A DNA stretch of 64,000 nucleotides from Litorisediminicola beolgyonensis (GTDB lineage Bacteria > Pseudomonadota > Alphaproteobacteria > Rhodobacterales > Rhodobacteraceae): assembly GCF_042679605.1 (NCBI RefSeq), contig NZ_JBHTMU010000004.1, forward strand, positions 1 through 64,000, read 5' to 3'. Below, piece after piece: positions 27,001 through 35,286 of this stretch (position 1 is the stretch's first letter; every line of letters starts with the position of its first letter). The notes below the pieces were generated by a model. That model was not told where the DNA came from. It ran no database searches and saw only the letters and a program-made list of their open reading frames with translations. The position numbers were made by a program, and so were the translations under genes.

Positions 27001-27186
27001 TCAACCCATCTTGAGGTCTTCGGTGAGGAAGTCGTCACCGCCCTCAGGGTCGGCCATAGAGGCGTCAATAGTCACCGACATATCGGGCTTGCACTCAGCT
27101 TTTACTCGCGCCCAGCCAGCATCGCGCGCCTCACGTATCAGCGTGACCATCATCTTACGGGCTTGCGTTTGAGGGCTGTCAGCCAT
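27001..27186 (-). CDS. Small element protein, 61 aa, unknown
   Basis: A polar 61-residue protein (MADSPQTQARKMMVTLIREARDAGW) with an acidic C-terminus and no recognised domain. Its start lies 8 bases inside the 3' end of the upstream 251-aa gene, and the integrase starts 9 bases after its stop, so it belongs to the same transcript. Function unknown; small proteins next to an integrase are sometimes excision factors, but it has no helix-turn-helix signature that I can see. Confidence 0.55.
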   Translation of the reverse strand: MADSPQTQARKMMVTLIREARDAGWARVKAECKPDMSVTIDASMADPEGGDDFLTEDLKMG

Positions 27187-27934
27187 CTGCAGCCCCTGCC
27201 AAATCAGCCAAGGCGCGCAGCACGTGCGCGCTCAGCTTGGTGACGGTCTCGCGAAGCATCGGGTCATAGTTCAATCCCTCCGCCTCAAAACGCAGCTTCC
27301 AGGCGTAAGCCCGATAATCCCCTTCCTCTGTTCCCCATCGGTGGTTTTGCCAATCTGGGTTGAAAAGCTGCAATTCAACCTGCGGTGCACAGGCGATGCG
27401 CAGAGAGATTTCATCCCAGTCCATGACGCCCGAGGCGGGGTTTTCTGCGAAGTGTTCCGCCCACATCGCCAGAGCATCTCCAAGCGTGGCGGGGCAGTCA
27501 GCCAATTCCGGCGGCAACATGCGATTTCCGTCCGGATCAGTGGCGGGCAATTTGCGGCTCTCCCCCCAAACCGAAAAATCGCGGAAGCCGCCGCCGTCGC
27601 CTGGATCAACGGAGACTGAGAATGTGCGCAAAGCCAAAATCCTTCGGACTTCCTCAGCCGCTTTGGTCGGCGCAGCGGTGGTAAGAGCGCAGACGATAGC
27701 CGTGGCAAAGTCCTGAGGGGCCATGCGGGTTGCGTTGCGTCCACGACCGCCCGAGGAAAACAGGCCTTCTCGACGCACGAGTTTCACAAGCGAGTTCACC
27801 CTGGGCGCGTCTCCGCCCAAGGTTCCCTCAATCCAATCTGATAGATCGCGCAGCGTTGCCATGCTTAATGGAATAGCATTCCGATTTCTGCCGCGCAAGC
27901 CCTTTGGAATAAAATTCTGATTGAGCGCATTCAC
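27179..27934 (-). CDS. Element protein of unknown function, 251 aa
   Basis: Starts with GTG at 27934, whose GTGA overlaps the stop of the upstream gene by four bases; this coupling is why I prefer it to the internal ATG at 27862. The N-terminal half reads as a small helical domain (LRDLSDWIEG... VNSLVKLVRREGLF), possibly winged-helix; the C-terminal half is Trp/Asp/Glu rich (MWAEHFAENP, MDWDEISLRIA) with a long terminal helix. No family recognised. It lies in the accessory segment just before the integrase. Confidence 0.65.
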   Translation of the reverse strand: MNALNQNFIPKGLRGRNRNAIPLSMATLRDLSDWIEGTLGGDAPRVNSLVKLVRREGLFSSGGRGRNATRMAPQDFATAIVCALTTAAPTKAAEEVRRILALRTFSVSVDPGDGGGFRDFSVWGESRKLPATDPDGNRMLPPELADCPATLGDALAMWAEHFAENPASGVMDWDEISLRIACAPQVELQLFNPDWQNHRWGTEEGDYRAYAWKLRFEAEGLNYDPMLRETVTKLSAHVLRALADLAGAADG

Positions 27935-28395
27935 GCTCGGAACGGCTCGTGGCTCGGGCTGAACTGCCGCGCGATCTTGTACGCCTCGCGGTTTGAGCGC
28001 TCGATCTCTTTGAAGCCGGTGAGCGCCTCGCTTGTCAGCCAGTAGAGCGCTTGGTGCATGTCCGGATAGTCCAGGTCGATCCGGTGCGTCGCCAGTTCGT
28101 TGATGAGTGTCAGCGCGGCGCGGATCGCTTCGGAGGAATCATCCTGGTCCTCGAAGACGACCATCTTCGCCGAGATCGCGCGCAGGGCCTCCAGCGGCTC
28201 TTTGGGGAGCGATGCCTCGTAGGCCTCCTGACGCTGGCGGAGCGCTTTGACTTCCTCCACGTGCTTCTCGTGAACGCGCTTGCACGTGCAGGCCTGCCCG
28301 CTCACGTTGTTATTCTCCCATTCGGAGACGGGGCGCGGCGCTTCGGCCTTCGTCTCTGCGGGCGCGGCGGCGGTGATTTTGCTGATATCGGTCAT
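27931..28395 (-). CDS. Element protein of unknown function, 154 aa
   Basis: Starting at ATG 28395 gives MTDISKITAAAPAET and 154 residues; a longer open frame to 28653 is Arg/Pro-rich and passes through the inverted repeats at 28402-28475, so I treat it as untranslated. The middle has TCKRVHEKHVEEVKALRQRQEAY, probably a charged helix with two cysteines (ACTC), and the rest is helical (IRAALTLINELATH, LTGFKEIERSNREAYKIAR). Not recognised. Translationally coupled to the 251-aa gene. Confidence 0.6.
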   Translation of the reverse strand: MTDISKITAAAPAETKAEAPRPVSEWENNNVSGQACTCKRVHEKHVEEVKALRQRQEAYEASLPKEPLEALRAISAKMVVFEDQDDSSEAIRAALTLINELATHRIDLDYPDMHQALYWLTSEALTGFKEIERSNREAYKIARQFSPSHEPFRA

Positions 28396-28401
28396 TTGGT
28401 T

Positions 28402-28475
28402 TCTCACAGTTGGTGGCTTTCTAGGGCCGTGCCAGCGTCGGGCTGGCGCCGGGGTGCTAGAAACCTCCTGTGAGA
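28402..28475. repeat. Nested inverted repeats upstream of the 154-aa gene
   Basis: Three concentric inverted repeats: TCTCACAG (28402-28409) with CTGTGAGA (28468-28475), TTTCTAG (28418-28424) with CTAGAAA (28457-28463), and GCCAGC (28431-28436) with GCTGGC (28442-28447). As minus-strand RNA this would fold into one long stem just before the start codon at 28395. Confidence 0.55.
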
Positions 28476-28676
28476 GAGGCGCGACGCTTTTCCGCGAACG
28501 GTCTTGCATGGCGTCGCCACCCCGACATAAGCTGGTCGGGTGAGCGATGCGCCGCCAAGCGCTCGCGGTTCGACCGGTCTTCCGCGCCAACGGAAGAAAC
28601 CTCGCCAAAGGTTGTCGGTCTATCACAGTCCGGGTTTCTAGGCCCACGGACACGTTGCCCTCAAATCGTCACGCGA

Positions 28677-28877
28677 TCAAGAGCGCCCTTCGGGGTGCGC
28701 GTCGGCATCTGCTGCGCTTCGGGCTTCAAACTCGTCCACGGCTTCAGCCGAGATGCGGATCATGCGCCCGACCCGGAAGTGCTTCAGCTGGCCGCTACGA
28801 CAGAGCTGACGCACGGTCTCGGAGGAACAGGCCCAACGGTCTGCGAGACTGTCAGGGGTATGCGGTGGCCGCGTCAT
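28677..28877 (-). CDS. Excisionase-like helix-turn-helix protein
   Basis: 66 residues with the MerR/excisionase-type HTH layout: PDSLADRWACSSETVRQLCRSGQLKHFRVGRMIRISAEAVDEFE. The helix-turn-helix (SLADRW-x-CSSETVRQLCRSG) is followed by the wing (HFRVGRMIRI), as in DNA-binding excisionases and AlpA-like regulators. In this position it may act as recombination directionality factor for the integrase or as a regulator of the nearby promoters. Confidence 0.75.
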   Translation of the reverse strand: MTRPPHTPDSLADRWACSSETVRQLCRSGQLKHFRVGRMIRISAEAVDEFEARSAADADAHPEGRS

Positions 28878-28910
28878 GGCCTGTGACTTTCGGAAGACCG
28901 CTTAGCCGGA

Positions 28911-29162
28911 TCATCTCCGAGAGCCACCGGAGGCAACGGCGACAATCTGCGCTTCCGGAAACTCGGGCCGTCCGACGCTGATCTCTTCGAAGATCCGGAC
29001 AACTTCATCAGCGTGGCGCTCGATCTCGGCCAACAAAGGGTCTTTCACGCCTCTCCTTGTCAGCAGCCGACATGCTGAGCTGATTATTTGGACGTGGTTC
29101 TTGAGGTCGTGTTCTTTTTTTGAACGGCAGTGCAATCTCTGAGCGTCACGGAACGCTTCCAT
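28911..29162 (-). CDS. Small protein resembling a histidine-kinase H-box (DHp) helix pair
   Basis: 83 residues from ATG 29162, which has an excellent GGGAGG ribosome binding site; this beats the longer start at 29189. The sequence reads EHDLKNHVQIISSACRLL, much like the H-box of histidine kinases with His18 as candidate phospho-acceptor, and then a second helix LLAEIERHADEVVRIFEEI. There is no ATPase or receiver domain. It could be a stand-alone phosphotransfer or decoy domain, or the likeness could be chance in a helical hairpin. The following gene is the HTH protein. Confidence 0.55.
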   Translation of the reverse strand: MEAFRDAQRLHCRSKKEHDLKNHVQIISSACRLLTRRGVKDPLLAEIERHADEVVRIFEEISVGRPEFPEAQIVAVASGGSRR

Positions 29163-29203
29163 TCTGTTTCCTCCCTTAGCGATTGCCACCCATTTGCCTG
29201 AGC

Positions 29204-29224
29204 CGGGAGTGCATTTTCGGGAGT
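29204..29224. repeat. Two direct CGGGAGT repeats in a promoter region
   Basis: CGGGAGT occurs at 29204-29210 and 29218-29224, 14 bases apart, in the 153-base gap between the tail-chaperone-like gene and the 83-aa gene. This may be a regulator site for the last transcription unit; it is a weak signal. Confidence 0.3.
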
Positions 29225-29315
29225 CACACTAACATGATTCCCCCGCAAATGCGCAACGCTAGTTTTGCATCTTTCGAATCCGCGCCTGGCGAGCGTCGTC
29301 GAAGAACTGGACAAA

Positions 29316-29687
29316 TCAAGGAATTGCGTCCCGCGCGACATCCCCGTCAAACATCGCAGCGGTGAGCTTGTGGTCTGACCGCTGCGGCAAGGTCTTCGCA
29401 CCGGGTGGTGCGGCAGACTTCGAGTAAGCCCGATCCATCCAGACCCGGTCCATCTCCAGAAGTGCCGAAACGTGGTGCGGCTCCAGCGGCACGCGCATCA
29501 GACGCGCCCAGGCGTCGATCTCGGTGAAGGCCAGAGCGTTCGGCCCGGCGGGGCCGCAGGAACGTGCGCGGGAGAGCTGCAGAAAAGCGTTCCAGAGCGG
29601 CTCCGAGCCTTCGGGCGGCATAGGAGCCCCGCCCTTCAAGTGACGTTCCAACGCGGCGCAGAGAAGGCGTGAGAGACGATCCTGCAT
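29316..29687 (-). CDS. Tail-assembly-chaperone-like protein
   Basis: 123 residues. The core ALAFTEIDAWARLMRVPLEPHHVSALLEMDRVWM has the EIxAWxRLxxxxLxPxxxxxLxxMD pattern that I associate with small phage proteins of the tail-assembly chaperone type. It starts 3 bases after the tape measure stop; in most siphophages such a protein is encoded before the tape measure, so the order is unusual. The C-terminus is Lys/Arg-rich and Pro-containing. Confidence 0.6.
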   Translation of the reverse strand: MQDRLSRLLCAALERHLKGGAPMPPEGSEPLWNAFLQLSRARSCGPAGPNALAFTEIDAWARLMRVPLEPHHVSALLEMDRVWMDRAYSKSAAPPGAKTLPQRSDHKLTAAMFDGDVARDAIP

Positions 29688-29690
29688 GGC

Positions 29691-32006
29691 TTACCGGAAC
29701 TGAGCGCCTTCGCGCTGCAGCTCTGCCTTGAGGCGCAGGAGGTTCTTTCGCTTCACGATCTCAGCCCCGACATATCCCTCCGGAATGACCGGCAGCACCT
29801 GCAGTTCCGGCGGTGGAACATTGACCACCGGAGCGGCTTGCGCCGGCATGTTGATCGCGGGCGGTGCGTAGCTGGGCGTTTGGGCCGCGCTCGCTATGTT
29901 TCCGGCTCCAGGTTTGGTGGTATCCTCCACGTTCTCGCGCGGATGCATGACGGCCAGGAAACCGCCCTTGCCGTCCAGCCCGCCGGTGCGCGGGCCGTTA
30001 CCGGTCCAGCCGCCGCCATCGAAGCTGAGAAGTGATCCGAGACCCTCGAAGAACCCACCTCCTGCGCCGCTATCGGCGAGACCGAGGATCGCTTTCTGGA
30101 ACTGGATTTTGGCGATCTCCAGAAGAAGCTGGATCACCGCCTCGCGGGCCGTCATGGCCCCTGTCGCGATGCCGAGAAACAGGTCGGACATGCGCTGAGC
30201 GCCCTTTTGGGTGTGATCCTCGATCTCCTGCAGGCGGTCGGCAGCGTCATCGGCTGCGGTGCCTGCCTGGCTCAGAGACAGCGCCAGCTTGTCGATCTCG
30301 GCGGTCAGCTCGGGCGTGAGGTCTTTGCCCTCTTGCTGCGCCTCGAAGAGAAGCTTCGCGCGGGTCTTGGCATATTCGATGGCATCGCCGTATTCGCGAC
30401 CGCTCTCAGCCGCCGCGACCAGAGCTGCCGCTTCCATTTCCAGGAGCCGGACCTCTTCCTGCATGCGCTCGACCTCGCGGGCGTATCCGTCCACGTTGCG
30501 CGAACCACCGCCACCGCCTCCCGACGATCCACCACCGCCCGAGCCGCTGCCCTTCTCAGGATCAGGTTGGCCGAAGCTGGCGTTGACCGAGGGCAGTTTC
30601 GGGCGAAGAGAAGCGCCGGGAGCTACGGGCGTGTCCCTGCCGTCCATGTAGAGGCGAGGATCGCCACCGCGCCCGGAATAGACCTTGTCACCCTGCGCCT
30701 CGGTCGCTGCCGTCGCCGCGATCTCGGCCCGCGTGATCCGCGCCTGGTCGGCTGCAGCAGCCAGCGCCGAGATCAAACCACCGATGCGGGCGATGACATT
30801 TCCGAAGCCCACGCCGTCGATCTCGCCCACTGCGTTGACCGTGTCGCCCGCCGCCCGGGTCGTGGTCTCCAGTTCGGTCCGGAAGCTCTCCGCGTCGATC
30901 TGGCCGTTCTGGAATGCCGCCGCGCTGTCCCGCATGCCTTGCGCCATATCGAAGAGTGCCATGGCCTCTTCGGCGAAGCCCGCGTTCCCGAGCGCCAGAA
31001 CGATCCCGTCGATGGCGTTGGCCACCTCGTTGGCTTCCTGCACAAGCGCGCTGTGCTGCGCCTCCAGGTCCTGCAGCGCCAGCGCCTGGTTCTCGGTCAC
31101 CGCCGAGAGCCGATCCTCGCCAAGAAGCGCCTGCATGCGCTCGATCTGCGAGAGCATGTCGCCGACCTTGTCGCCGTCGAAGGCGTCCTCGATGGACGTG
31201 GCCAGTTCCACCACGATGGTCTTGGCCAGCGAAGAGACGCGCGCCTGCACCTCGGCGAACTTGCGGTCGAGTTCCGCCGCCTTGGCGATGGTTTCGGCAT
31301 CCATGACGATGCCCAGCTCGTTTGCGCGCTCGGCCAGCCGCCGCAGGCCTTCGTCACCCTGGCTCAGAAGCTCGACGAAGCGCTCGCCGCCGGTGCCGCC
31401 AAACACCTCGTCGGCCACCCGGATTTGCGCCGCACGGTCGAGACCCTCCATCCTGTCCACGAGTTCGAGAAACAGCTCGGACGGGTCTTCGAGACGGCGC
31501 TTCAGGTCGGTTGCGTCGAATCCCAGACGTCGGAAGGCCTCGGAGGCGGGACCGGCCCCGGTGACAATGAACTCGTCGGCGCGGAGCTGAAGCTCTTTCA
31601 GCCCGTCCACCATCGCGCCCACATCGATCCGGTTCTGCTCGGCGATGAACTTCAGTTCCTGGAAGGCCTGAACCGAAAGGCCCGCACGCTTGGCCTGTTG
31701 CTCGATCTCGGCGAGGCTCCGGACGGCGCTGCTCGCACCCGTCGTCAGGGCCGCAACGCCGGTTGCCACTGTGCCTGCGATGAACGCCTTTCCGAAGGCT
31801 CCGATGCGGCTGGAGGTGGTCGCCAGCGCCTGGTTGATCCGGTTGGTGGATCGGACCATGTCGCGTTCCATCGCCGCCGTGGCGCTGCGAGAGCGTCTCT
31901 GGAGGCCCTGGTAGGACCGCGTCCCGGTGCGCTCGGCTCTGGCCATGTTGCGCTCGAAGTCCCGGATGCGGGCCTCCAGCGCGACGATCAGGCGTTCTTC
32001 ATCCAT
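29691..32006 (-). CDS. Phage tail tape measure protein
   Basis: 771 residues. The N-terminal 100 residues are charged coiled coil (ARIRDFERNMARAERTG), followed by a hydrophobic Gly/Ala segment (AFIAGTVATGVAALTTGASSAV), long heptad-like helices, a Gly/Ser linker near 490-515, another coiled coil, and a C-terminal Ala/Gly region (AAREAVIQLLLEIAKIQFQKAILG) followed by FDGGGWTGNGPRTGGLDGKGGF, typical of lambda/GTA-type tape measures. It sets tail length in siphophages. No tail-tip gene follows it in this element. Confidence 0.88.
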   Translation of the reverse strand: MDEERLIVALEARIRDFERNMARAERTGTRSYQGLQRRSRSATAAMERDMVRSTNRINQALATTSSRIGAFGKAFIAGTVATGVAALTTGASSAVRSLAEIEQQAKRAGLSVQAFQELKFIAEQNRIDVGAMVDGLKELQLRADEFIVTGAGPASEAFRRLGFDATDLKRRLEDPSELFLELVDRMEGLDRAAQIRVADEVFGGTGGERFVELLSQGDEGLRRLAERANELGIVMDAETIAKAAELDRKFAEVQARVSSLAKTIVVELATSIEDAFDGDKVGDMLSQIERMQALLGEDRLSAVTENQALALQDLEAQHSALVQEANEVANAIDGIVLALGNAGFAEEAMALFDMAQGMRDSAAAFQNGQIDAESFRTELETTTRAAGDTVNAVGEIDGVGFGNVIARIGGLISALAAAADQARITRAEIAATAATEAQGDKVYSGRGGDPRLYMDGRDTPVAPGASLRPKLPSVNASFGQPDPEKGSGSGGGGSSGGGGGGSRNVDGYAREVERMQEEVRLLEMEAAALVAAAESGREYGDAIEYAKTRAKLLFEAQQEGKDLTPELTAEIDKLALSLSQAGTAADDAADRLQEIEDHTQKGAQRMSDLFLGIATGAMTAREAVIQLLLEIAKIQFQKAILGLADSGAGGGFFEGLGSLLSFDGGGWTGNGPRTGGLDGKGGFLAVMHPRENVEDTTKPGAGNIASAAQTPSYAPPAINMPAQAAPVVNVPPPELQVLPVIPEGYVGAEIVKRKNLLRLKAELQREGAQFR

Positions 32007-32120
32007 TGCGCGACCTCATTTTCGCAAAAGTGTTGTTGCGGCGGAAAGGAAGAATGGGCCCTGAGATGCCACTTTCGCGCCGTGGTTGCCCGGCTGTTTG
32101 GATTGGCACACCGCGACTAA

Positions 32121-32169
32121 GCGGCGGCGCATCCGACGGCCTTTTTTCGTCTCGCGGATGTGCCGCCGC
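32121..32169. repeat. Strong inverted repeat between terL and the tape measure gene
   Basis: GCGGCGGCGCATCCG (32121-32135) can pair with CGGATGTGCCGCCGC (32155-32169) over 15 positions with one G-U, around a 19-base loop holding six T residues. It is directly after the terL stop. Plus-strand reading is followed by TCTTTT, minus-strand reading by no T-run, so as a terminator it would fit the plus strand, though all genes here are on the minus strand. Confidence 0.5.
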
Positions 32170-32174
32170 TCTTT

Positions 32175-33782
32175 TCATGCGAGGAACATCTCCTCGGTGA
32201 ACCAGTCGGCGGAGGTGGTCAGCCCGCTTTCATCAGCCGCGCATCGCGCCACGGCCATAGCGGAAGCTACGGCTCCGTCGATCTTGTCGCGGCTCTTGCC
32301 CTTGTGGAACGCGCGGTTTCCAGCGGCGTCGGTGCGGACCTCGATATTGGCGAAGTTCCAGCGCAGGATCGGATGACCGCCGTGCCTGAAGCGCCCGCCG
32401 ATAATAGCGCGCTCCAGTTCCTTGACCGCTGGAGCCATCGTCACCCAGCCCTGGCGCATCTCGACCGCCGGGAAGCCGTCTTCGAGAAGGTTGTTCAGCA
32501 TGTTCCGCGCGAGGTGCGGGTCGAAGGCAATCTCCTGCACGTTGAACCGGGCGCAGAGTTCGCGCACCTGGTCCTCGACCACGCGGAAGTCCACGACATT
32601 CCCCTCGGTGGGGGTAAGTTGGCCCTCTTTGGCCCAGACCGTGTAGGGCACGCCGGAGAGGTCTTCGCGGTCGCGCAGGTTCTCTTCCGGGCAGAAGAAC
32701 CAGGGATGCACCTGGAAGCCATCCTCGCCGTCCCTCCAGCACGCCACGATGACGGTCAGGTCGGAATTGCTTGAGAGGTCCACGGCCAGGAAGCACGGCG
32801 CTTGCTCGGCCTCCAGCGCGTCGAGATCGACCGCACCCGCGCCCTCGTCATAGATCGCCATTTCCACGAAGGGATCGGTGGCGTGGTCGAGCCAGATGTT
32901 CAGATTGAGCTGGCGGAACGCCTCCCGGTCACCGATCCGCCGGGAGCCTTCGCGGGCGAGTTGCCGCAGACCCTCGATGTCGGGATAGCCATGCCGCAGG
33001 CCGGGATTGATGCGATACCAGAGCGCCTCGTCCTGCCAGTCGCAGTCCGCCGGTGCCTCGAAGAGCACGGGCAGGATAGACGGGTCATCGACCTCGCCAC
33101 GCGCGACCTTGCGGGCATCGTCCACGATGTCCCAGGCAATGTTTTCCTGACCGCGTCCGGCAGTCGTCGCCACCACCAGAAGCGAGCCGGGTGTCTTCAC
33201 GAGACCGGAGCGCAGCACGTCCCAGAGATCGCGCTTTTTCCAGGCGTGCAATTCGTCGGCCAGGACAAAGACCGGTGTTCGCCCGTGCTGTGTGCCCGCA
33301 TCCGCCGAGATGGCTTCGCAGAAGCTGCCGAGCTTCGGGTAACGGATGCGGTTGCGGTAATCGAGCGTCCGGACATGGGGCGCGATCCGAGGATGCGCTG
33401 TCATCAACCCGCGCAGCTCGTCATAAGCGATACGGGCCTGCTTGCGATCCGATGCCGCCGTGATCACCTCGCCAACCGGAACAGCCTCAGGCCCGACAGT
33501 GTGCAGCGCTTCGAGAGCGGCTGCGAGGCTGGTTTTGCGATTGCCGCGCGGCACCAAGATCACTGCCGTCTTGACGATCCGGCTGCCGTCCTCGTGACGC
33601 GGGCCGTAGATGCGCCGCACGATCCGTTCCTGCCACGGGTCTAGCTGGAACGCCTTGCCGCTCTTCGGATGCCGGAGCATGCGCAAAAACCGTACAGCGC
33701 GATCTCCGAAGCCCAGCGGATCGGGGATCTCCGAGCCGTCGTAAATCCACTCAGGAAAGGTCGAGCGGGTCGTCGCCGTCAT
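32175..33782 (-). CDS. terL: Phage terminase large subunit
   Basis: 535 residues. The ATPase part has a Walker-A-like VPRGNRKTS (77-85) and Walker B VFVLADELHAW (171-181); the nuclease part begins near 325 with CFLAVDLSSNSDLTVIV, whose Asp is a metal ligand, and ends with KIDGAVASAMAVA. This is the HK97/Terminase_1-type motor that packages DNA into proheads and cuts it. The start lies 32 bases inside the terS 3' end. Confidence 0.95.
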   Translation of the reverse strand: MTATTRSTFPEWIYDGSEIPDPLGFGDRAVRFLRMLRHPKSGKAFQLDPWQERIVRRIYGPRHEDGSRIVKTAVILVPRGNRKTSLAAALEALHTVGPEAVPVGEVITAASDRKQARIAYDELRGLMTAHPRIAPHVRTLDYRNRIRYPKLGSFCEAISADAGTQHGRTPVFVLADELHAWKKRDLWDVLRSGLVKTPGSLLVVATTAGRGQENIAWDIVDDARKVARGEVDDPSILPVLFEAPADCDWQDEALWYRINPGLRHGYPDIEGLRQLAREGSRRIGDREAFRQLNLNIWLDHATDPFVEMAIYDEGAGAVDLDALEAEQAPCFLAVDLSSNSDLTVIVACWRDGEDGFQVHPWFFCPEENLRDREDLSGVPYTVWAKEGQLTPTEGNVVDFRVVEDQVRELCARFNVQEIAFDPHLARNMLNNLLEDGFPAVEMRQGWVTMAPAVKELERAIIGGRFRHGGHPILRWNFANIEVRTDAAGNRAFHKGKSRDKIDGAVASAMAVARCAADESGLTTSADWFTEEMFLA

Positions 33783-34155
33783 CGTCCGCGTCCTCCCTGA
33801 TTGCGGGGCGCGAGCGCGAGACCGGTGTCAGGCCCAGCTCTGCGGCGAGAAGCCGTGAGCGCGTCATGGCGTCGGATTGAATGCCCACCGCCGGGTTGCG
33901 CTTCATGCGGCCCTCGATGTCCTCGATGATGTGGCCATGGGTCTGCAGATGCTCTTCCATCTGCCGCACCGTGCCGATGGCCATGCAATAATTCTCGACC
34001 GAGCCAAGGTCCGCGTCGGTCAGGATGCGGCGCTCGGTCAGGATCGGCATGATCCGCCGCCACTCCTGCGCCGCCTCGGGAGTCATCCATGCAGGCGGAG
34101 GCAGACTGTCGATAGCGTCGGGATCGGTTCTCAGCTCGGGCTTTGTCCCTCTCAT
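33751..34155 (-). CDS. terS: Phage terminase small subunit (P27 family)
   Basis: 134 residues, P27-type: MRGTKPELR, then PPPAWMTPEAAQEWRRIMPIL, a central three-helix region and an acidic tail (EDADDDGDDPLDLS). Small subunits recognise the element's packaging site and stimulate TerL. It overlaps the preceding head-tail adaptor gene by four bases. In a satellite this protein would give packaging preference to the satellite's own DNA. Confidence 0.9.
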   Translation of the reverse strand: MRGTKPELRTDPDAIDSLPPPAWMTPEAAQEWRRIMPILTERRILTDADLGSVENYCMAIGTVRQMEEHLQTHGHIIEDIEGRMKRNPAVGIQSDAMTRSRLLAAELGLTPVSRSRPAIREDADDDGDDPLDLS

Positions 34156-34469
34156 GGCCGCACCTCCCGACAGCGCAGCTCGAGCCCTTGCCGGTGGCCC
34201 AGCTCGACCATCTCCTCGATGTCGAAGCCCAGACCATCGAAGAGGATGCGGTCCTCGTCCTGAAGGTCCGCGAGATAGCGCGTGCGGAAGACCACGGTGG
34301 TCTCAGAGGTCTCACCGGGACCGCGCAGGAACTCCTCGGTGCTGCGCTGGACCAGTTCGGCGCGCAGCGTGGCAAAGGTGGTCCAGGCCTCCTCGGGCGT
34401 GCCCGCGTCGTTGATCGTCGCGGTGGCGCGCTGCGCCTCTATCACGTGCCGCATCTTTCCCGACTTCAT
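34152..34469 (-). CDS. Phage head-tail adaptor (head-tail joining) protein
   Basis: 105 residues: MKSGKMRHVIEAQRATATINDAGTPEEAWTTFATLRAELV, the Phage_H_T_join / SPP1 gp16-like opening, and the C-terminal TRYLADLQDEDRILFDGLGFDI typical of the beta-barrel adaptor. It lies within a long overlapping frame, so the real start is the ATG at 34469, which overlaps the DUF3168 gene stop (ATGA). Confidence 0.88.
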   Translation of the reverse strand: MKSGKMRHVIEAQRATATINDAGTPEEAWTTFATLRAELVQRSTEEFLRGPGETSETTVVFRTRYLADLQDEDRILFDGLGFDIEEMVELGHRQGLELRCREVRP

Positions 34470-34879
34470 GCGACCTCCAGAACCAGAACCTCGACCACCA
34501 TGACGCCATGCGAGCTTTCGCCATCGGGATCGGACATTGCGCGGGTGCTGGAGACTTTCCAATCCGCACAGTGAAGACCGACGCCGAGGTCGAGACGCTC
34601 GGAGCGGATGGCAGCACGGATTGCCGCCATGATCGCTTTCACGCCTTCCCGCGATGGCTCCGTCTTCCAGACATGGATCGTGTGATAGACGCGCGACCGG
34701 TTGCGCTGGAGGCTGGTGCCGGTATCGACCACCTGCGCCTTGCCGATGACGATGCCGGGGCGCGGTGCCGGGCTGGCGTTGCGGTCGAGAATGGAGCTTG
34801 CGGGCACGAGATCGGTGACCGCCGTGGTCGCGACCAGGCGCTTGCGAATGGCGATCTGAACCGCGAGATCGACCGACAT
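34466..34879 (-). CDS. Tail completion protein (DUF3168 / gp17-like)
   Basis: 137 residues of the DUF3168 type: MSVDLAVQIAIRKRLVATTAVTDLV, SRVYHTIHVWKTEPSREGVKAIMAAIRAAI, ending MVVEVLVLEVA. Homologues cap the tail tube (tail terminator). Its start overlaps the gp10 stop by one base and its end overlaps the adaptor start by four. Confidence 0.87.
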   Translation of the reverse strand: MSVDLAVQIAIRKRLVATTAVTDLVPASSILDRNASPAPRPGIVIGKAQVVDTGTSLQRNRSRVYHTIHVWKTEPSREGVKAIMAAIRAAIRSERLDLGVGLHCADWKVSSTRAMSDPDGESSHGVMVVEVLVLEVA

Positions 34880-35286
34880 CAGCGCGCCTCCCGCACGGCC
34901 TTGGAGATCGCCCGCTTGATGCGGCGCTCGGCCTTGGGTTTTGCGAGCCGGAAACCCGGCCAGAAGAACGGCTGCGCGGGATGGTGGCTGGTGCCGTATT
35001 CCTGGAGGTGCGGATAACGGACATCGGTGCTCCCCGCCGTGATCGCCACCTGGTTCTCCGGAACCGTGAAGCTGCCGCCCGGCTGCGAATAGGGCGGCGT
35101 GGTCTGGTTCGGCAGCGTCACGGCGATGGAGCCGATCAGGTCGCCACTATCCTCTGGCGCGAGCGCTTCCATCGCCTCGGCGATCTCGTATCCACCTTGT
35201 GCCAGCGCGGGCACCACGGCGCGGCGCACCTCGTGCGGGATCGCCCGCATCCGCCTCTGGAACCTGGAGAGACCGCCATCCGACAT
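34879..35286 (-). CDS. HK97 gp10-like head-tail protein
   Basis: 135 residues from ATG 35286 (MSDGGLSRFQRRMRAIPHEVRRAVVPAL). The central EMEAL-like EAMEALAPEDSGDLIGSIAVT is the HK97 gp10 signature and the end (AKPKAERRIKRAISKAVREAR) is basic and helical. These proteins act at the head-tail junction or in tail completion. A longer start at 35385 is ignored because the ATGA overlap with the gp6 stop fixes translation. Confidence 0.87.
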   Translation of the reverse strand: MSDGGLSRFQRRMRAIPHEVRRAVVPALAQGGYEIAEAMEALAPEDSGDLIGSIAVTLPNQTTPPYSQPGGSFTVPENQVAITAGSTDVRYPHLQEYGTSHHPAQPFFWPGFRLAKPKAERRIKRAISKAVREAR

